DNA from: Bacillaceae bacterium
Lineage (GTDB): Bacteria; Bacillota; Bacilli; JACDOE01
Direction: 5' to 3'
DNA length: 64,000 nucleotides
Assembly (NCBI GenBank): GCA_017656255.1
Contig: JACDOE010000005.1
Span: 1 to 64,000 of the forward strand
Each line of letters starts with the position of its first letter. The stretch's first letter is position 1. Shown piece after piece: positions 16,585 through 25,455 of the stretch. The position numbers were made by a program, and so were the translations under genes. Under the pieces are notes generated by a model, which saw nothing but the letters and a program-made list of their open reading frames with translations, ran no database searches and was not told the DNA's origin.

Positions 16585-17735
16585 ATGTTGCTGTCAGGAA
16601 TCCGAGTACTGGATTTTTCTCACTATATTCCGGGTCCCTATGCCAGTCTCAGGCTGGCGGAAATGGGGGCGGACGTGATCAAAATCGAACCGCCGGAGGG
16701 CGATGCAGCACGGCCGGCTGAAAGACGTCCAGCGGAAGACGCGGTGTTTTTCGCTCATAACCGCTATAAAAAAGTGTCGCAATGGACCTGAAAAAAGCGG
16801 AAGGTCGTCGACTCGCCCTGGCGTTAATCGAGAAAAGTGATGTGGTGCTGGAGAGTTTTCGGCCCGGGGTGATGAAACGGCTGGGCCTGGATTATGACCG
16901 GGTCAGACAGGTTAAACCGGATATTGTCTACTGTTCCATTTCTGGTTACGGACAGGATGGCAACCTGTCGCATCTGGGCAGCCATGACCTCAATTATATG
17001 GCGTTAAGCGGTATCCTGTCCCAGTTGAAAGATGAGCGGGGCAGGCCGGTACATCCCGGTGTGACCCTGGCCGATTTTATCGGGGGAATGGCGGCAAGTG
17101 AAGCGATCCTGCTCGGGCTGTTTCAGAGAGAGCGGACGGGGGAAGGGCGATTTCTCGATATGGCTCTGCAGGATGTGCTGGTTTCCTTTATGAATCCGCA
17201 TGAACGCATCTATCAACAAATGGGACGGAAAAACGGCATCTCGGTGCTGACGGGGGGTGCCATCTGCTATCACCTTTATGAAACAAAGGATCGGCGCTAT
17301 GTGTCAATGGCCGCCCTGGAGCCCAAATTCTGGCGTCATTTCTGTGAAGCCCACGGTCGCACAGACTGGATTCCGGCGCAGTTCAGCCAGCCGGCACGGG
17401 ACAATCCCGTTTTTGAAGAAATTAGAATGCTATTTCACAGCCGGACTCTGGATGAATGGATCCAATTCAGCCAGGAAGTAGATTGTTGTATGGCGCCGGT
17501 GCTGGAACCGGGCGAACGAGAACGGCATCCCTTTTTTAAAGAGAGTGGTCTTCTGTCCGGTTCGGCACCTGAGGACATTCAGGCAGCTACGCGACGTGAT
17601 TGCCATTATAACGAGGAAAAGCCTGTTTCGCCACCCCGTTTGGGGGAACACAACCGGGATGTGTTGAGGGGGCTGCTGGGTCTCTCTGAAGAAGAGATCG
17701 AACAATTGCTAATGTCAGGTGTTCTATCAGAATGA
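16585..17735 (+). pseudogene. Class III CoA-transferase (CaiB/BaiF), frameshifted at an A6 tract
   Basis: The gene is in two frames. Frame one, from the ATG at 16585, gives MLLSGIRVLDFSHYIPGPY...NRYKK and then runs to a stop at 16791. The continuation, DLKKAEGRRLALALIEKSDVVLE, is in the -1 frame from 16782. The family reads NRxKKS(V)ALDLKxxEGR across this join, so one A is missing from the run at 16768-16773. Repaired, the protein is about 383 residues, near the usual CaiB length. The aspartate nucleophile is expected in the DLNYMALSG region. Members move CoA between acids, here possibly to the acid used by the flanking ligases. It could be a real mutation or a sequence error; the rest is intact and shows no other damage. 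Confidence 0.8.
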
Positions 17736-17767
17736 GTCTATTTTAATAGAAAAGGGAGGAATGCAGG

Positions 17768-19387
17768 ATGATGAATGTACCTTTGACGCTGTCATCCATG
17801 ATGGAGCGAGCTGAAACCTATTTTGCCAAAAAACAGGTGATTTCCAGGACCTCATCGGGGGTTCATACCTTCACCTACCGGGAGATTGGAGAGCGAACCC
17901 GGCGACTGGCCAGTGCCCTTGAAAAACTGGGTGTGAAAAAGGGGGAACGCGTGGGGACGCTGGCCTGGAATCATCACCGTCACCTGGAGGCGTATTTTGC
18001 GATCCCCGGCCTGGGTGCGGTGTTGCATACCATTAACATTCGGCTTGCGCCACAACAAATCGTTTATATTATCAATCATGCCGAAGATCAGGTGCTCTTA
18101 ATAGATGATGATCTGGTTCCGTTGATTGAAAAGGTGAAAGATGAGTTAAAAACGGTGAAGGCCTTTGTGATTATGACGGATAAGGATGAACTGCCGGAGA
18201 CGTCGCTTGAACCGGTCTATCATTATGAAAACCTGCTGGAAGAAGGCAATCCCGGATTTGAATTTGTAAAAGATATCGATGAAAACGATCCGGCGGGTAT
18301 GTGTTATACATCGGCGACGACGGGAAATCCAAAGGGTGTTGTCTACTCCCACAGAGGGATTGTGTTGCACAGCATGGCACTGGGCCTGGCCGATACGGCA
18401 GCCCTTTCAGAACGGGATGTGGCGATGCCGGTGGTGCCGATGTTTCACGTTAATGCCTGGGGACTTCCTTTTGCGGCGGTCTGGTTTGGGACGACTCAGG
18501 TGATGCCCGGGCCCTATTTTACTCCGAAACTGCTGGCGGACATGATCCAGGAACATCAGGTAACCCTGACTGCCGGTGTACCCACCATCTGGCTGGGCCT
18601 CCTGAAAGAATTGGAGGAAGGCGATTATGATATGTCCAGCCTGCGGGCCATTTTGTGCGGAGGATCCGCCGCTCCGAAAGGGTTGATTCACACGTTTGAA
18701 TCCAAATACAAGATTCCTTTTGTTCATGCCTACGGGATGACGGAAACCAGTCCGCTGGTGGTGCTGTCCCGTCTAAAAAGCTATCAGCAGGATCTGCCGG
18801 AAGAAGCGCGTCTTGATATACGGGCCAAACAGGGGGGACTCGTACCCGGCGTCGAAATGAAAGTGGTCGGTAAAGACGGAAAAGAAGTGGCCTGGAACGG
18901 GGAAGAAATGGGAGAATTGCTACTGCGCGGTCCCTGGATTGCCGATGAATACTATCAGGATGAGCGGACGAAGGAAGCGTTTCAGGATGGGTGGCTTCAT
19001 ACCGGTGATGTAGTGACGGTTGATGAGGAAGGCGTGATCAAGATTGTAGACCGGACCAAAGATTTGATCAAAAGCGGGGGAGAATGGATCTCTTCCGTGG
19101 ATCTTGAAAATGCATTGATGGCGCACGAGGATGTGTTTGAAGCGGCCGTGGTGGCGGTACCCCATGAAAAATGGCAGGAACGCCCGGTGGCCTGTGTGGT
19201 GCTGAAAGATAACGCCAGAGGCAAGGTCACCAAAGAAGAACTGTATGATTATCTGAAACCCCAGTTTGCGAAATGGTGGCTGCCTGACGACATTGTTTTT
19301 ATGGATGAGATTCCGAAAACGTCGGTGGGTAAATTTTTGAAGCGGGCACTGCGGGAACAGTTAAAAGACCACCATTCGGCTTCATAA
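17768..19387 (+). CDS. Acyl-CoA synthetase (AMP-binding, AlkK-like medium/long-chain ligase)
   Basis: 539 residues; the second ANL ligase of the operon and only distantly like the first. The ATP loop appears as [19 protein letters not shown] near residue 180, [11 protein letters not shown] near 320, [35 protein letters not shown] near 410, and the Lys motif [15 protein letters not shown] near the end. The SGGEWISS variant is typical of the AlkK/FadK-type medium-chain branch. It lies 32 bp downstream of the CoA-transferase gene, with gggagg before the ATG at 17768 (17771 is an alternative). Two ligases in one operon suggest two acid substrates or chain-length ranges. Confidence 0.9.
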   Translation: MMNVPLTLSSMMERAETYFAKKQVISRTSSGVHTFTYREIGERTRRLASALEKLGVKKGERVGTLAWNHHRHLEAYFAIPGLGAVLHTINIRLAPQQIVYIINHAEDQVLLIDDDLVPLIEKVKDELKTVKAFVIMTDKDELPETSLEPVYHYENLLEEGNPGFEFVKDIDENDPAGMCYTSATTGNPKGVVYSHRGIVLHSMALGLADTAALSERDVAMPVVPMFHVNAWGLPFAAVWFGTTQVMPGPYFTPKLLADMIQEHQVTLTAGVPTIWLGLLKELEEGDYDMSSLRAILCGGSAAPKGLIHTFESKYKIPFVHAYGMTETSPLVVLSRLKSYQQDLPEEARLDIRAKQGGLVPGVEMKVVGKDGKEVAWNGEEMGELLLRGPWIADEYYQDERTKEAFQDGWLHTGDVVTVDEEGVIKIVDRTKDLIKSGGEWISSVDLENALMAHEDVFEAAVVAVPHEKWQERPVACVVLKDNARGKVTKEELYDYLKPQFAKWWLPDDIVFMDEIPKTSVGKFLKRALREQLKDHHSAS

Positions 19388-19442
19388 GCGAAGTAAAGGA
19401 GCAGGTCAAAAATCGGCTCCAAAGGAGGATAGCATTTAAAAA

Positions 19443-20288
19443 ATGACACAAAAAATCAGTGTGATCGGCGCAGGATTGATGGGAAGTGGCATCGCCCAGG
19501 CACTGGCCATGGGGTCGAAGTCTGTAAAGTTGTATGATATCTCGCAGGATGCGATGGATAAAGGGATGGCCATGATTCGAAAAAGCTTGTCCCGGTTCGT
19601 GAGAGCCGGGCATATCACTGAGGATCAGTCCGGGGCAACGCTGGAGCGGATCCAGGCAACACTGAATCTCCAGGACGCCTGTCGTGATGTGGATTTGATT
19701 GTAGAGGCTATCCCGGAAAATATGGAACTCAAGCAAAAGGTGTTTGCCGAGATGGATCAATATGCCGCGGCACATACGGTTTTTGCGACCAACACGTCAG
19801 AGTTGAGTGTCACGGCCATCGCTTCTGCAACAAAACGACCGGAAAAGGTGATCGGCATGCACTGGTTTAATCCGGCACCAGTGATGAAACTGATTGAAAT
19901 CGTGAGAGGAACGGATACATCTCAGAAAACCGTCGATCTGATCCGCCGGGTTTCCGAAGAGATCGGCAAGGAAACGGTTCTGGTGGAGGATCGGCAGGGG
20001 TTTGTCACCAGCCGGGCTCTGGCCGCGCACATCCTGGAGTGCATGCGCATCTATGAGGAAGGGGTCGCCAGTAAGGAAGACATTGATAAAGCGATCCGGC
20101 TTGGGTTGAACTATCCGATGGGACCGCTGGAACTGGCCGATTATGTGGGACTGGATACCCTTCTTTTTGCCAGTGAGGGCATGGTGGAGGCATACGGTGA
20201 TCGGTTCCGGCCCCCGCAGATCCTTCGTAAACTAGTGGAAGCGGGGCATTTCGGCATCAAAACAGGGAAAGGATTTTATGATTATTAA
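19443..20288 (+). CDS. 3-hydroxyacyl-CoA (3-hydroxybutyryl-CoA) dehydrogenase
   Basis: 281 residues, the single-domain length of Hbd/MmgB/PaaH proteins. The NAD motif [15 protein letters not shown] is at residues 7-21. [10 protein letters not shown] near 90 and [12 protein letters not shown] near 120 are conserved. The catalytic His/Glu pair lies in [17 protein letters not shown] near residue 139. It oxidises L-3-hydroxyacyl-CoA to 3-oxoacyl-CoA. No enoyl-CoA hydratase gene is in the operon, so that step must come from elsewhere. aaggagg precedes the ATG by about 12 bases. The thiolase follows after 31 bp. Confidence 0.92.
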   Translation: MTQKISVIGAGLMGSGIAQALAMGSKSVKLYDISQDAMDKGMAMIRKSLSRFVRAGHITEDQSGATLERIQATLNLQDACRDVDLIVEAIPENMELKQKVFAEMDQYAAAHTVFATNTSELSVTAIASATKRPEKVIGMHWFNPAPVMKLIEIVRGTDTSQKTVDLIRRVSEEIGKETVLVEDRQGFVTSRALAAHILECMRIYEEGVASKEDIDKAIRLGLNYPMGPLELADYVGLDTLLFASEGMVEAYGDRFRPPQILRKLVEAGHFGIKTGKGFYDY

Positions 20289-20319
20289 TTAACACTGCCT
20301 GGTAAAGGGGACTTGAAAA

Positions 20320-21474
20320 ATGACGCGAAACGTTGTGATTGTAGAAGCGGTACGGACACCGGTGGGGAAACGAAATGGAGTGTTTCGTAACGTTCATCCC
20401 GTTCACATGGCAGCCCGGGTACTCGATGAGGTGGTCCGGCGAGCCGGCATTGAATATGGGGCCGTCGAGGACATTGTCATGGGCTGTGTAACGCCCAAAG
20501 GCGAACAGGGGTATAATATCGGCCGGCTGGCCGCCCTTGACGCCGGTTTTCCGGTGGAAGTGCCGGCGGTCCAGATCAATCGCATGTGTGGGTCCGGACA
20601 ACAGGCGATTCATTTTGCCAGTCAGGAAATTTTGTCGGGGGATATGGATGTCACGATTGGTGCGGGTGTGGAAAACATGACCCGAGAACCCATTTTAAGT
20701 GACGGGAATGAACGGACGATCCCGCCTTCCCTCCATGAAAAATTTGACATGGTCCATCAGGCGATTTCCGCGGAGTTGATCACGGAGAAATACGGATTAA
20801 TCCGGGAAGAACTGGATGCGTATTCGCTGGAAAGCCATCGGCGGGCGCTGGCTGCTCAGAAAGCGGGACGGTTTGACCGGGAGATTGTACCCCTGGAAGG
20901 CGAAGATGCGGACGGCAACAAGATCCGTGTAACACAGGATGAGGGACCCCGTCCGGATACCTCCTTGGAGGCACTTTCCGGACTGAAGCCTGTGTTTAAG
21001 GAAGACGGGGTGATTACCGCCGGCAATGCCAGCCAGATGAGTGACGGAGCGGCGGCGGTATTATTGATGGAAGAAAAGCGCGCGCAGGAATGGGGATTAA
21101 GGCCCCGGGCACGGATCGTCAATCGCGTTGTGGTGGGTTCGGACCCGACCATGATGCTGGATGGCGTAATCCCGGCAACCCGCAAAGTGTTGCAGAAATC
21201 GGGTCTCACGATAGATGAGATTGATCTGGTGGAAATTAATGAGGCGTTTGCACCGGTAGTTTTGGCCTGGCAAAAGGAGATCGGGGCGGATCTTTCAAAG
21301 GTTAATGTCAACGGCGGTGCCATTTCGCTGGGACATCCACTGGGCGCCACCGGGGCCAAGTTGATGACCACACTGCTTCATGAACTGGAAAGACGAGAGG
21401 GGCGTTACGGACTCTTGACCATTTGTATCGGCCATGGGATGTCGACGGCGGCGGTGATTGAGCGGTTGGATTGA
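20320..21474 (+). CDS. Acetyl-CoA C-acyltransferase (thiolase)
   Basis: 384 residues with the complete thiolase active site: nucleophile Cys in NRMCGSGQQAIHFA near residue 88, NEAFAPV near 309, GGAISLGHPLGATGAK near 335 (His), and the second Cys in LTICIGHGMS near 371. It cleaves 3-oxoacyl-CoA with CoA to give acetyl-CoA plus a shortened acyl-CoA. It is the last gene of the six-gene operon and is followed by a terminator shared with the sortase operon that runs towards it. The length is near the family average. Confidence 0.93.
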   Translation: MTRNVVIVEAVRTPVGKRNGVFRNVHPVHMAARVLDEVVRRAGIEYGAVEDIVMGCVTPKGEQGYNIGRLAALDAGFPVEVPAVQINRMCGSGQQAIHFASQEILSGDMDVTIGAGVENMTREPILSDGNERTIPPSLHEKFDMVHQAISAELITEKYGLIREELDAYSLESHRRALAAQKAGRFDREIVPLEGEDADGNKIRVTQDEGPRPDTSLEALSGLKPVFKEDGVITAGNASQMSDGAAAVLLMEEKRAQEWGLRPRARIVNRVVVGSDPTMMLDGVIPATRKVLQKSGLTIDEIDLVEINEAFAPVVLAWQKEIGADLSKVNVNGGAISLGHPLGATGAKLMTTLLHELERREGRYGLLTICIGHGMSTAAVIERLD

Positions 21475-21516
21475 TCGTGTTCCGGAGTTGCTTGCTTGAA
21501 TCGGGTTGTTAAATAC

Positions 21517-21558
21517 AAACATCCCGTTCCACATAATAGGTGGTTCGGGATGTTTTTG
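21517..21558. terminator. Bidirectional terminator between thiolase and sortase genes
   Basis: Arms AAACATCCCG (21517-21526) and CGGGATGTTT (21546-21555) with a 19-nt loop. A/T runs lie on both sides, so it serves both convergent operons. Confidence 0.85.
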
Positions 21559-21561
21559 TTT

Positions 21562-22278
21562 TTAGTCTGTTTTATTATTTTCATCTGGTAAAAGTTCGGC
21601 TGTTAGAATATATCGCTTGGGAGCATTGCCGACGTAGTTGAATGGATAGCAGGTGATCATGGTTAAGATTGGTTTGTCCTGGGGTTTGACGACGGAGAGG
21701 TCTGTTTTTTCCACAATCTGATGATCTAGAATGCGATACGTAAAGGTTCCGGCCAGAGTCTTAATGGTGACGGTATCCCCCGGATTCAATTTTCCCAGCC
21801 CACGAAAAACCCCGTCTCGATGCCCGGCAAGGACCGTATTGTTGTTTTGACCGGGCAAAACGGAGTCCATGTAGTGGCCGACGCCTTTTTTTAATTCTTC
21901 ATATCCGGTTCCTGCAATGATGGGAAGTTGTTTGTCGAGACGGGGGATGATCAGTTTGCCGAAAACGTCACCTTTTTCTGGTTGGGACGGGTAAAAAGGT
22001 TCGGTGGAAATGGTCTGGTGGCGATTAAATTTGTTCGGCTGTGTTTCTGAAGAGGTCGATGACCGGGGTTGTCTGGGTTCTTTAAATTTGTTTTCGTCAA
22101 TAAGGGAAGCTGGATTTTCTTGTTCGGAGTTGATAGATCGTTGTTTGGTTTCCCACTCTTTCAACGCCTGCCGGGTTTCAGCAGCACTTGAGTAAATCTG
22201 ATAGATCGAAAAAATGAGAAAAAAAAGCGAGAGAAAAAAGATTCCTCCCGCTGTGATCATGAGCCATTTTTTGTTCAA
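21562..22278 (-). CDS. srtD: Class D sortase
   Basis: 238 residues. One N-terminal membrane helix (about residues 5-27) is followed by a polar linker and a sortase beta-barrel from about residue 95. His lies in VLAGHRDGVFRGL, Cys in TMITCYPF (about residue 210) and Arg in APKRYILTA. The TLTMITCYPF-type context and short size fit class D, whose members attach proteins with LPNTA-type signals. The gene just upstream on the same strand encodes an LPNTA protein. The TTG start at 22278 has gggggg 6 bases upstream; an ATG at 22296 has no ribosome site. The enzyme acts outside the membrane. Confidence 0.9.
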   Translation of the reverse strand: MNKKWLMITAGGIFFLSLFFLIFSIYQIYSSAAETRQALKEWETKQRSINSEQENPASLIDENKFKEPRQPRSSTSSETQPNKFNRHQTISTEPFYPSQPEKGDVFGKLIIPRLDKQLPIIAGTGYEELKKGVGHYMDSVLPGQNNNTVLAGHRDGVFRGLGKLNPGDTVTIKTLAGTFTYRILDHQIVEKTDLSVVKPQDKPILTMITCYPFNYVGNAPKRYILTAELLPDENNKTD

Positions 22279-22303
22279 GTGTTTCCCCCCATTCAATTCG
22301 TAT

Positions 22304-25087
22304 TTAATTTTTTCTTAATCTCCAGAGGATGGAACCTGAACCGATCAATAACAGGCCACTGAGGAAGATCATGTTGTACCAGGGACTGGCTGTGTTGGGC
22401 AATTCCTCTTGTGCAGGAGGTGCAGGTTGTGGGTCTTCTGGTTCAGTCGGTTCTTGTGGTGGCTCCTGAGGTTGAGGCGGGGTTTCCTCATCTGTCGAGT
22501 CATCGTCTGGCTTTTCGCCTTCATTGGTCTGGCAGGGTTCTCCCTGATTTTTGCTGGTGACATCAAATTCATAGTCTTCGCCGTAATGGACTGTTAGGGT
22601 TGTGGTGTTTCCTTCAGCCGCTTCTGTTTCAAGTGTGATGCTGCTTTCGGCTGGTATGGAAACGGGTTCGCTTTCAAATTCGGTTTCTTCGACTTCCCAG
22701 AAGATTTTTAACTCTTCGTCATTGGGATTGTAAACTTCCCACCGGCGAGTCTGATTGGGGTCTTCTGAACATAATGCAGTCAGTTCAGGAGATTCCGGTT
22801 CGTCTTTTTGGGGTTCGTCATTGTCGTCATCATCGCGTTTCGGCGGGTCATCCGGGTCGTCGGAAGGCGGGGGCGGGTTGTCATTACATTTCTCATCGCT
22901 GCTTGCCGCTTCTATAACCAGTCCTTCACCGGTGGTAACCGTTACTTTTAATGTGGTTGAACCTTCGGAATAGGTTTCTGCGGTTACCGTTGTACTTTCG
23001 CCTGACTCAAGGTCAATTTCATATTTATGTTGGCCTGTTTCGATGATTTCCCAGTTTAACCAGATTTTATAATCATTGGGGTTATGCACTTTCCACTTTC
23101 TTTCTTGATCCGGGTTGTCGGAACAAAGCGGCGTGACATCCAATTCCGGTGTTGGTTCTTCTGGCGTCTGACATGGTTTGTAACTGCTTTCTGCGATAAC
23201 GCTTTGTCCGTGACCGTATGTGACTTCGATGGCCGGGTATGGTCCATCAGGTGAGGTGCTGACTGTAATCGTTTTTTCATCACCGGGATCCAGCGTAATC
23301 GGTTCAGAACTGCTGGTGTCGGTTCCGAGAATCTTCCATTCAAAGTCAATGGACTGGTCACTGGGGTTTTTAACGGTCCAGGAAATGGTGTTTGGTTTCT
23401 CGGAACATACTTGATCGACATCCAGGATCGGACATTGTTCGTCGGTGCTATCAGAAGAAACTTTATGACCATCTCCATACTCAATCACCAGGGTGGTTGA
23501 CCCATCAGGATTTGTAACGGCTTCAACAATTTTTTCTTGCCCGGGTAGTAAAGTGATATGCTGTATATCGTTGCCATCAGATTTGGTTTCATCAATGTAC
23601 CATGAAAAAGACCATTCACGGTCAAACGGGTTCTGAACAATCCATCTGCGTGTTTGATCCGGGTTTTCCGAGCAGATCGGGGTCACACCGGGCTCTGGTT
23701 CTTCTGGCGTCTGACATGGTTTGTAACTGCTTTCTGAGATAACGCTTTGTCCGTGACCGTATGTGACTTCGATGGCCGGGTATGGTCCATCAGGTGAGGT
23801 GCTGACTGTAATCGTTTTTTCATCACCGGGATCCAGCGTAATCGGTTCAGAACTGCTGGTGTCGGTTCCGAGAATCTTCCATTCAAAGTCAATGGACTGG
23901 TCACTGGGGTTTTTAACGGTCCAGGAAATGGTGTTTGGTTTCTCGGAACATACTTGATCGACATCCAGGATCGGACATTGTTCGTCGCTGCTATCAGAAG
24001 AAACTTTATGACCATTTCCATACTCAATCACCAGGGTGGTTGACCCATCAGGATTTGTGCCGGCTTCGATAATTTTTTCTTCCCCTGATTTTAAGGTTAT
24101 AGATCCATCATCGTTGAATTGTTTAGTTTCAGGAACATACCAGTCGAAAGTTATATCAGTATCGTTAGGATTGTGTACAATCCATCTGCGTGTTTGATCC
24201 GGGTTTTCCGAGCAGATTGGGTCTATGGTTGGCTTCGGTGGCTGAGGAGTGTTGACGATTAAATCGACTGAAGCAGAATCATTACCGAATTCGGGACCGC
24301 CTGATGGCCTGGTAATCTTAGCTGTGTTTTCAAATGTATAGGTTCCAACATCCGCACTTTGGTTTGTTATTTCATAGCTGTATTTAATTGTCTGTTCAGA
24401 GGAAACATCCCAACTTAAATCATCAGCCCCTATTAAATTGAAAGTGAAACCATCAATTTTTGTGTTTGTATCTTCGACAACAGCATTTTGCCAGGCTTCA
24501 GTTGGACTGTCAGGGAGATTAAAACTTTCCTTTGGACCTATTTGCCATTCCTCATCACCAGAATGATTGGATATTGAAATTTTTGCTACAACTCGATAAG
24601 CCGTTGCTTCAGGTATTGGGTCAAAAGGAATATCATAATTAAAATATTTGCTTTCACCAGATTTTAGTTCTTCTCCGTTGTTGATGCCGGTATCTTTTTC
24701 ACTGGTATCTTTAAATTTGCTAAATGATTGAGTTTTGTATTGTAATACAACATCAACATTCAAATCTTCCGTCATGACGTCTCCAGTATTTTCAACATAC
24801 ACATCACCGGAAACTCTTGCTCTTTCATTAATTGTTTTAGTAATATCCAGTGTGTAATGAACGGTTCCTGTTTCCCCGGGATTTAAAGTTAATTGATCAG
24901 GATCAGCTGTTTTGGTGATTTCCCACATATGAAAGTTGAATAAGTATGGCTCAGCTGATATTTCAGCAACTAATGATGTACCATTTCTCCCCTTATCACT
25001 GGTGGCATTAACCGGCTGAAACAAAAACCCTTCTACTACAAGTAAAAACGTAAGAAAAAATGAAATAATGTTTGAAGTTTTTTTCAT
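22304..25087 (-). CDS. Large repetitive surface protein with C-terminal LPNTA sorting signal
   Basis: 927 residues. A signal peptide (about 1-29, ending near VNA) is followed by about 260 residues rich in beta-type sequence (NPGETGTVHYTLDITKT, resembling DUF11/conserved-repeat folds). Six modules of roughly 70-90 residues follow. Each opens with a Cys in (I/V/L)CS(E/D)xP and closes with another Cys before an acidic Pro-rich linker, so one disulfide per module is likely. Modules 1+2 and 3+4 are recent duplicates at DNA level. The end is a Pro/Glu/Gln linker, LPNTA at 896-900, a membrane helix and RLRKN. It should be cut and wall-linked by the adjacent sortase D. Charge and repeats suggest an adhesin or matrix role; no enzymatic domain is seen. 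Its promoter matches that of the pilus operon. Confidence 0.88.
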   Translation of the reverse strand: MKKTSNIISFFLTFLLVVEGFLFQPVNATSDKGRNGTSLVAEISAEPYLFNFHMWEITKTADPDQLTLNPGETGTVHYTLDITKTINERARVSGDVYVENTGDVMTEDLNVDVVLQYKTQSFSKFKDTSEKDTGINNGEELKSGESKYFNYDIPFDPIPEATAYRVVAKISISNHSGDEEWQIGPKESFNLPDSPTEAWQNAVVEDTNTKIDGFTFNLIGADDLSWDVSSEQTIKYSYEITNQSADVGTYTFENTAKITRPSGGPEFGNDSASVDLIVNTPQPPKPTIDPICSENPDQTRRWIVHNPNDTDITFDWYVPETKQFNDDGSITLKSGEEKIIEAGTNPDGSTTLVIEYGNGHKVSSDSSDEQCPILDVDQVCSEKPNTISWTVKNPSDQSIDFEWKILGTDTSSSEPITLDPGDEKTITVSTSPDGPYPAIEVTYGHGQSVISESSYKPCQTPEEPEPGVTPICSENPDQTRRWIVQNPFDREWSFSWYIDETKSDGNDIQHITLLPGQEKIVEAVTNPDGSTTLVIEYGDGHKVSSDSTDEQCPILDVDQVCSEKPNTISWTVKNPSDQSIDFEWKILGTDTSSSEPITLDPGDEKTITVSTSPDGPYPAIEVTYGHGQSVIAESSYKPCQTPEEPTPELDVTPLCSDNPDQERKWKVHNPNDYKIWLNWEIIETGQHKYEIDLESGESTTVTAETYSEGSTTLKVTVTTGEGLVIEAASSDEKCNDNPPPPSDDPDDPPKRDDDDNDEPQKDEPESPELTALCSEDPNQTRRWEVYNPNDEELKIFWEVEETEFESEPVSIPAESSITLETEAAEGNTTTLTVHYGEDYEFDVTSKNQGEPCQTNEGEKPDDDSTDEETPPQPQEPPQEPTEPEDPQPAPPAQEELPNTASPWYNMIFLSGLLLIGSGSILWRLRKN
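23152..23515. repeat. In-frame 364-bp direct repeat, copy A
   Basis: Nearly identical to 23695-24058, with about three mismatches in 364 bp by eye. The offset of 543 bp equals 181 codons. It encodes the module beginning CPILDVDQVCSEKPN. Confidence 0.85.
23695..24058. repeat. In-frame 364-bp direct repeat, copy B
   Basis: Partner of the copy at 23152-23515. The high identity implies recent duplication or gene conversion, and the gene can be expected to vary in module number. Confidence 0.85.
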
Positions 25088-25203
25088 GCAAACGACTCCT
25101 TTTCAAAAAAATTCATCACCTCTTTTTTGCGGGTTAAAAATAGAGCTAAATTTTCTGGACCCCTCCTTTTTAATGAAATTGGCAATAGTACAGCATCTTA
25201 ATT

Positions 25204-25256
25204 GTTCGTTTTAACGAATACAAAGACAGTATATAGGCATTTTTTAATAAATAAAA
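25204..25256 (-). promoter_or_regulatory. Promoter and proximal SinR-like operator of the surface-protein operon
   Basis: On the minus strand TTTTAT (plus 25251-25256), a 17-bp spacer, TATACT (plus 25228-25233), then 9 bp and TTCGTT-AA-AACGAAC (plus 25204-25218). The operator covers the expected start point. The same hexamers, spacer and 9-bp gap recur before flp at 30602-30654. Confidence 0.7.
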
Positions 25257-25275
25257 ACTCTCAAACACGCCAAAA

Positions 25276-25289
25276 TTCTTTATAAAGAA
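25276..25289. promoter_or_regulatory. Distal SinR-like operator, TTCTTT-AT-AAAGAA
   Basis: A perfect 14-bp palindrome that contains GTTCTTT (minus strand, 25284-25290), an exact match to the B. subtilis SinR consensus GTTCTYT. It starts exactly 71 bp from the proximal operator, the same distance as in the flp promoter. Confidence 0.65.
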
Positions 25290-25339
25290 CGATGGAGGTC
25301 TACTTTTCTCTGCCATCCTCCTTCCATCGCTGTTTTTCG

Positions 25340-25376
25340 TTCTTTAAAAAGAATAATAACGTTCAATAAAAAGAAC
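25340..25376. promoter_or_regulatory. Further SinR-like boxes
   Basis: TTCTTT-AA-AAAGAA at 25340-25353 with GTTCTTT at 25339, and a minus-strand GTTCTTT at 25370-25376. They lie in the ~370-bp gap between the LPNTA gene and the M23 gene, which otherwise holds only the M23 terminator. Confidence 0.5.
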
Positions 25377-25387
25377 AAAACAACCCC

Positions 25388-25419
25388 AAAAAACCGGAGG
25401 ATGCTTAAATCCCCCGGTT
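25388..25419 (-). terminator. Terminator after the M23 peptidase gene
   Basis: On the minus strand AACCGGGGGAT pairs with ATCCTCCGGTT (one mismatch) and is followed by a T run. Confidence 0.75.
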
Positions 25420-25455
25420 GTCGTTAGCAGTTTAAGTTAATAGATGGGTCTAATA

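Noticed and set aside
16768-16774. Programmed -1 frameshift in the CaiB gene (A-rich slippery site)
   Set aside because: The tract is only six A and the phase gives T-AAA-AAA, not A-AAA-AAG. CaiB proteins are not known to need a frameshift, and no stimulatory structure is obvious. Mutation or sequence error is simpler.
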